From contig OX344753.2 in assembly GCA_947034885.2 (NCBI GenBank), positions 19,220,001 to 19,284,000 of the forward strand: DNA of 64,000 bases, given 5' to 3'. Below the pieces are notes generated by a model, which worked only from the letters and a program-made list of their open reading frames with translations, had not been told where the DNA came from and ran no database searches. Positions 59,081 to 64,000 of the stretch are shown in pieces. Position 1 is the stretch's first letter, and each line of letters begins with the position of its first letter. This DNA comes from Thuidium tamariscinum (lineage: Eukaryota > Streptophyta > Bryopsida > Hypnales > Thuidiaceae). A program made the position numbers and the translations under genes.

Positions 59081-60342
59081 ATTATAATTAAAGATAGCAT
59101 TTTATGTATTCATAGTGAATATTTCAAAGTGGGGGGCTTTTTAGAGAAAGGGAGTTTATGGGATTTTCTAAATGTTCCAAGATTGTAATCAATCATCAAC
59201 TCATGAGACTTACAATGTGACGAAAAGAGGCAGTCACTATGATGTGATTAATTTTCCTACCCCCCCCCCTCATCAGAAAAATCAGTAGCCGTTGGATTTG
59301 AATAAAAAAAATCCTAACCCCCCTCCAAGAAAAATCAACAACCATCAGATACTGATACAGATACCGCATACTGATACTAATACTGAATACGGAAATTGAA
59401 TACGGATACAATATATGGATATTGTATATGGATACAAAATACTAATACAGAATATGGATACTAATACTGAATACATATAGGATGAATACAAATACGATAT
59501 ATGGGTATATGAATACAAAATACTATATACTGAATCCTTTATCCCATATCCTTTGTCTCCAACCCCACCCTCTGAGAATTATAAGAGGGGGTGGGGGAGG
59601 GGGGATTTACAAATTCAAAAAATTTGAAAATTCAAAATTTAATATTTACATCAAATTGGGAGGGGAGGGGGCTTAAAAATTTTAATATTTAAATCATTAA
59701 ATCAGATTGGGAGGGGCTAAGGGGGAGGTGCAAATTTTTTTTTTAATTTTAAATTTTTTTAGTTTTTGAGCTCATTGTGACACAGTTTGTCACAATGACA
59801 ATGAGCTCAAAAGAGGCAGTCACTGCCTCATTCAAAGCCTATGCAAGATATATTGATGTATAGAAGAGCTTCAACCAACACTAAAAACAATTCAAAGTAG
59901 GGATGCTTTACCAACCCTTCCAAATTTAAACTTAAATTATTCATAAGACTTTTTCACAATCTTGCATGGAATTTGAAAGCAACAAAACCAATCAATCCTT
60001 AAAGGGTATTTGAAGTCTCCAAAGGGCTACCCAAATTTGTATTTCTTTCTTATATAGACATCATATAGCTTGTTCAAATCACCAATCAATAATGAGTTCC
60101 TACCTTGCCATAGGCAATTTCAAATATACTTTTTAGAAAATTTATCAAACTTTCAAATGCAAAAACTCAAAGCTCGATCTATGATTCAAAACTCAACACT
60201 TAGAGTATTCACAAAGATTCTTTGAAACCAAGCCATTGCTTAAGGGCTAAATATCATGGAATCTCTCTACTCAGGTGATTGAGCACAAATACCAACTACC
60301 TACTCTAGCTCAAATGCAAATGAAATGGAAAGAAGATATCAT
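59081..60342. repeat. Dispersed repeat, copy B, interrupted by a TIR-related insert
   Basis: Matches 40386-41150. The match is continuous to about 59211 and resumes at about 59837 (CCTATGCAAGATATATTGATG against CCTATACGACACATATTGATG), so 59212-59836 is an insertion. Confidence 0.75.
59212..59836. mobile_element. Insert related to the TIR element at 16232, ending in a nested hairpin
   Basis: Starts ACAATGTGACGAAAAGAGGC, like 16232-16251. It continues with a C run, AGCCGTTGGATTT, a degenerate GATACTGATAC microsatellite (about 59350-59530) and G-rich tracts (59588-59605, 59660-59670). Near its right end TTTGAGCTCATTGT (59765-59778) is perfectly inverted at 59798-59811, enclosing a smaller GTGAC/GTCAC stem. 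No coding frame. The right terminus does not show the matching TIR cleanly. Confidence 0.6.
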
Positions 60343-61344
60343 ATCCATGTGACAAAAAATAATTAATGGTTTGAAAAGAAGTGACATTTGTCATTGTCAA
60401 ATTGGTTGCAGCCCCTAAATACTTGACGTGGGGACACAAAAAAAATTCATGATTTTTTCATCTGTAAAGAGACACCCCTTCTGAGGTAATTACACCTACC
60501 GTGGGCACTTAAAAAAAATTTGCTGACCTAAATTTTGCTCACCAAAACCTCAACAAATCTAAGAACTTTGTTCACTCTGTTCTGAAATTCTACCTTGTCG
60601 CTATGGTAGGGAGGTCATGATATTGCAGGACGTCATTTCCACTCTCGGAGCAATCCTTCCTCCATGACGGAATCATCGCCGTGACTCATCCGTCGACCTG
60701 CACTTCATCAAATCCAGAAGCAAGTATCATTCACTGATAGAACAGAAGTGACCGAAAAAAATGAATTTCTAGCGCAAGCATTCCATGGTAGATTTAAAAT
60801 GGTGTTGGGTTTCCATTTCATCGAGGTTTCATTACCAAGCAGCAAGATCATTTGTAAACAAGAAATACAAACAGCAGAGTTTGAAACTGAGCAGACAATT
60901 TGATGGACTGGTACACCAAGATGTGGACAGAAACTTGATCAACTCCTCAAAGTCACATTGCAAAAGAGTATTGATGGATAATTTACATCCTTGAGATCTC
61001 AGCATTTACAACAGTGCCGAACGGGAACTCACAACAGAGCTCACCCCAGTTCCATCAATTGAAAGGTTTCAAGAACCCTCACTGAGTTCTGAAAAGCGAG
61101 GAAAAAACGAATCTAACTATGACACAAAACCAAGACCATGACACAAACAATAGCCGCCGCTGTCGTCTCTATGGGAAAAAAATTTGGCTCCTCTAAAATG
61201 ACGATTCTATTTGAGTTCCTACATGTCTCCAATCAGAAGGGCAGGGCATCTAAAGATACCTCAAAAGTCCAAGTTCAGGGTTTAGCACAGCGTACTCTCA
61301 AATCTTGCTAAAACCCTAAACCCTACAGAAAAAAAAGCCTTGCC
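60343..61344. other. Intergenic DNA downstream of the receptor kinase
   Basis: No gene is recognised. The last few hundred bases before 61345 should be the 3' untranslated region of the minus-strand kinase. 61311-61325 contains AAACCCTAAACCCTA, a telo-box-like pair. Confidence 0.5.
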
Positions 61345-64000
61345 TCAACGTCCATCCACAGTACACGCAAAGTCGTGAGGCTTGCCTGGGATGCTTGCCC
61401 TACTCTGATCATCATCTCCAGAGAATGTGGAGTCTTCCAAGTCCCGCCATTGCTTCAAAGCTTCTGGCAACGTCATTTGCAAGTCGATCTCCTCGCTGCT
61501 TTCGCCAGTGGATTTGGCAGGTTTCCATTGCTCCACGAGAGGTTGCAGGACGTTCACTGCATGGCCCATGTCTGGGCGTTGATAAGGTTCCCGGGCTGTG
61601 CATAGGAGAGCTAGCTCGGATACAGTGGTGAGGCTCTGGAGAGTCTCCTCGGTGATGGGGATGTTGCTATCAATGCAGTTGACAAAGGTTTCTGGACTGG
61701 TGTTGGTGCGACGGAACCAGGTCACTAAATGCATATTCTCCTCGAGTTGGGTCTCGTCCAAAGCGCGTCTGCCTGTCATCATCTCCATCAGCACCACGCC
61801 GAAGCTGAATACGTCCGCTTTTGTGGTCACGCGGCCGGTTACTGTTCAAAAGAAGACATGAACATGTGCAGGTTGTCAGCAATAAACCGGCATTCCTATG
61901 TACACCCTAAATCCTAAAAACCCTAAACCCTAAAGCAACCCTTAGGCATTTACAATGTAAAACCACTTGCACAAAAAAACGAAACTACAACACACTATAA
62001 CATAAGCTAGGCTGAAAGAGTCAGCAGCGTAGGTCTAAATTCATTCCAGACGAACATCATACACACATCATACGTGCTAAAGGTTCCAGTTCACAAACCC
62101 AACTTATCCTAAGACTTCAATCAAAGATTAGTTGCAACAAATTACATACACAGCAAGGTACATTTCACTATCGTTTTGAAATGTATTGCGCACTCTCACA
62201 CATTTCACTTTCTCAGAATGAATAATTAAACAAAAACTTCATTGGATATATGGATTGTCAAAATCTTTGAAAGCAACAGTACTCAATCACTCATATCTCA
62301 CTTGATTTGAATCATTTTTGTGATTGTGGAGCTCCAATAGATGAAGGATGAAATTTCGACAAGTCTCTATTCTAAGAATTGACAGACATTGTCAATACGT
62401 GGCACAAAATTCTTGTTCTGCAACTTAGAGGAACACATCAACTCAATAATATTTCACCTTCTGGACGTTTGGGGGTTAATTGTTCAATTATACAGCATCA
62501 GGATTTCATTGAGAACTCCTGTTGTGCATAATGTTAAATTAACACAAACGCAAGATGCTGTGCCATCGGAGGTAAACATAATAATAAGGCTTATATGGAA
62601 CGGAAGAATAAATCCGTACCTGCGTATTCTGGAGCCAAGTACCCGAACGTCCCAGCCAGCCTTGTCTCCACCGAGAAGTTATTCTCCGGTGCCAACTTCA
62701 CGAGCCCAAAGTCCGACACCTTGGCATGAAAGCTATCTCCCAGCAGTATATTCGACGGCTTCAAGTCTCTATGAATAAAGCTCTTGTGCGCCAATCCGTG
62801 CAAATATTCCATCCCACGAGCGACATCCAAAGCGATGCTCAACCGCCTGGTCCACTCCAGCGGCGGAATCCCCATGGACTTATACTCGAACAGATGCTGA
62901 GCGAGAGTGCCTTGGGACATGTACTCATACACCAGCAGTCTCTCGTTCTGGTGTGCACAATAGCCTTTCAATTCGACCAAGTTCCGGTGACGCACTTTCG
63001 AGAGGACCGAAATCTCGGACTGAAACTCCTTCAGCCCTTTGGTGCTCATCACCGCAGCTTCCATGCGTTTGACTGCTACCGTGGTGCCGTCGGGAAAGGT
63101 TCCCTTGTAGACAACGCCGAAGCCGCCCTTGCCCAGGACGTTGCGCTCGGCAAAGTTGTCGGTCACTTCACGGAGGATCTCGTAGGAGGTGCCTAGGTTG
63201 TCACCCTCCGCAATCTGAACCGAAATGAGGTACAATCAGAAACTCAGGAACCCAAGGTTCACAAAAAGAATACATTCTTGATTCTTCCGTGGACATGGAC
63301 ACCTCTCAGATCTTTCAAGCATTCGACAAGACGACGTAAATCTACTGGTGCCACAAAAAATTTCAAGTTGTTGATTCTATCATAGACATGGATGTCTCTC
63401 AAATCTTTCAGGCATTTGACAATCCAACAGAAAAGCTATTCTCTTCTTCAGATATACATTGGGGACACCTCTCAGATTCAGAATCTCTCAAGCATTTGAT
63501 GAAACAGCACAACTGTAGTATCTTCTTCCAGTTACAAAACTTCACACGTAACTGATAAGCAACCGCAGAAATTCAAGCGATCAAAGTGTATGGTCTCGTC
63601 CGTTGGACCGTTTTGTAGGTTGATGGTACCTCGAGCACTCCAAAAGATGGCCAAATGACCCAGAGCACTCATAGAAATCAGTTCAAATTACACTACCGGT
63701 ATATCGTGTACTGTCAAAACTCTTTCTCCATAGCCGTCCAAACAGAGCGTAAGGCCCTAAGCCAAAAAAATAAAAATTCGCCATTCACATTGCAAGATTC
63801 CTTTAAAGCGTCTTGTCTTCATGGTTTGTGAGACTTGTCACTACGTCCTCACAGACAGAAAAACGAGGAGAAAGCAAAAGAATGCAGAACCCTACATCCC
63901 ATTGTCACATACCTGAATCTCACTGGGCCCGCTATAATTCGTCACCATCCCGTCGTTCGCCACCGCCGCTCGATAATTCCCCACAATCTTCCCCAACTCG
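61345..64000 (-). CDS. TMK: TMK-type leucine-rich-repeat receptor kinase, cytoplasmic part (5' end beyond window)
   Basis: Three exons lie in the window: 63913 to beyond 64000, 62620-63214 and 61345-61841, separated by introns 63215-63912 and 61842-62619, all GT..AG with matching phases. Membrane-proximal [15 protein letters not shown] leads into a complete Ser/Thr kinase domain: glycine loop [12 protein letters not shown], Lys in VAVKRM, catalytic [11 protein letters not shown] in VSDFGLVKL, activation-segment end [20 protein letters not shown] and [19 protein letters not shown]. The C-terminal tail, with LPEALKQW and ending TVDGR, is characteristic of the TMK family, plasma-membrane kinases involved in auxin-related cell-surface signalling in Arabidopsis. 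The extracellular repeats and membrane helix are outside the window. All catalytic residues are present and no break is seen, so it is probably functional. Confidence 0.92.
61842..62619 (-). other. Kinase intron with telo-box repeats
   Basis: Intron between the kinase exons. 61903-61935 holds ACCCTAAATCCTAAAAACC followed by CTAAACCCTAAAGC, a cluster of CCCTAAA units just after the 3' splice site on the plus-strand map. No other feature is seen. Confidence 0.55.
63215..63912 (-). other. Kinase intron with diverged internal duplication
   Basis: Intron between the membrane-proximal exon and the N-lobe exon. GGACACCTCTCAGATCT near 63296 is echoed by TGGATGTCTCTCAAATCTTTC near 63387 and GGACACCTCTCAGATTC near 63464, spaced 77-92 bp, suggesting an old tandem duplication. 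No coding content. Confidence 0.5.

Noticed and set aside
1..64000. CRISPR arrays, bacterial operons, rRNA or tRNA genes
   Set aside because: Tandem arrays here have 41, 63, ~90 and ~200 bp units without unique spacers. The genes have introns. No rRNA segment was recognised; tRNA genes could not be excluded without a covariance-model scan.

Overview
The window is nuclear DNA from a land plant. Its genes have several short GC-richer exons with consensus GT..AG introns, one encoded protein begins with a plastid-transit-like leader, and the gene families are plant types: a PSI-domain inositol transporter and a TMK-type receptor kinase. Long AT-rich stretches full of decayed retrotransposons lie between the genes. 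A chromodomain gypsy element that looks self-primed and a piggyBac-type transposon are both unusual for a flowering plant, so a bryophyte or other non-flowering plant seems more likely. That placement is inference; no organelle or species marker is visible. All exon coordinates below were read by hand from splice consensus, frame continuity and family similarity. Layout: (1) 1340-4989, plus strand, a seven-exon ETHE1-like (persulfide dioxygenase family) gene with an unbroken frame but a rewritten metal centre. (2) 5643-15448 is unit 1 of a segmental duplication, with a small plastid-targeted membrane-protein gene (5679-7261, minus) and an inositol transporter gene (8169-12437, minus, seven coding exons, 604 aa). 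(3) 16232-28532 is a nest of mobile DNA: a TIR element, then a Ty3/gypsy chromovirus (16941-28532, minus, LTRs at both ends, target duplication CCAAG) carrying a ~6.1 kb piggyBac transposon (21663-27739) inserted just upstream of its gag start. (4) 28538-42650 is mostly AT-rich non-coding DNA with a decayed transposase-like gene (32045-34060), two tandem-repeat arrays and a hAT-like MITE. (5) 42658-43599 is a short non-autonomous relative of the piggyBac element. (6) 43676-59077 is unit 2 of the duplication: second copies of the membrane-protein gene and the transporter (600 aa, intact frame). It holds a second kind of TTAA-flanked MITE (45443-46413) and a copia retrotransposon from 53116 that replaced the transporter's 5' leader region. 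(7) 59081-60342 is a dispersed repeat shared with 40386-41150. (8) 61345-64000, minus, is the kinase half of a TMK-like receptor kinase that runs off the window end. The host genes are not an operon. The ETHE1-like gene, the transporter and the kinase have no obvious shared pathway. The main story is a two-gene block duplicated and then reshaped differently in each copy by transposons, so each copy serves as the empty-site control for insertions in the other.
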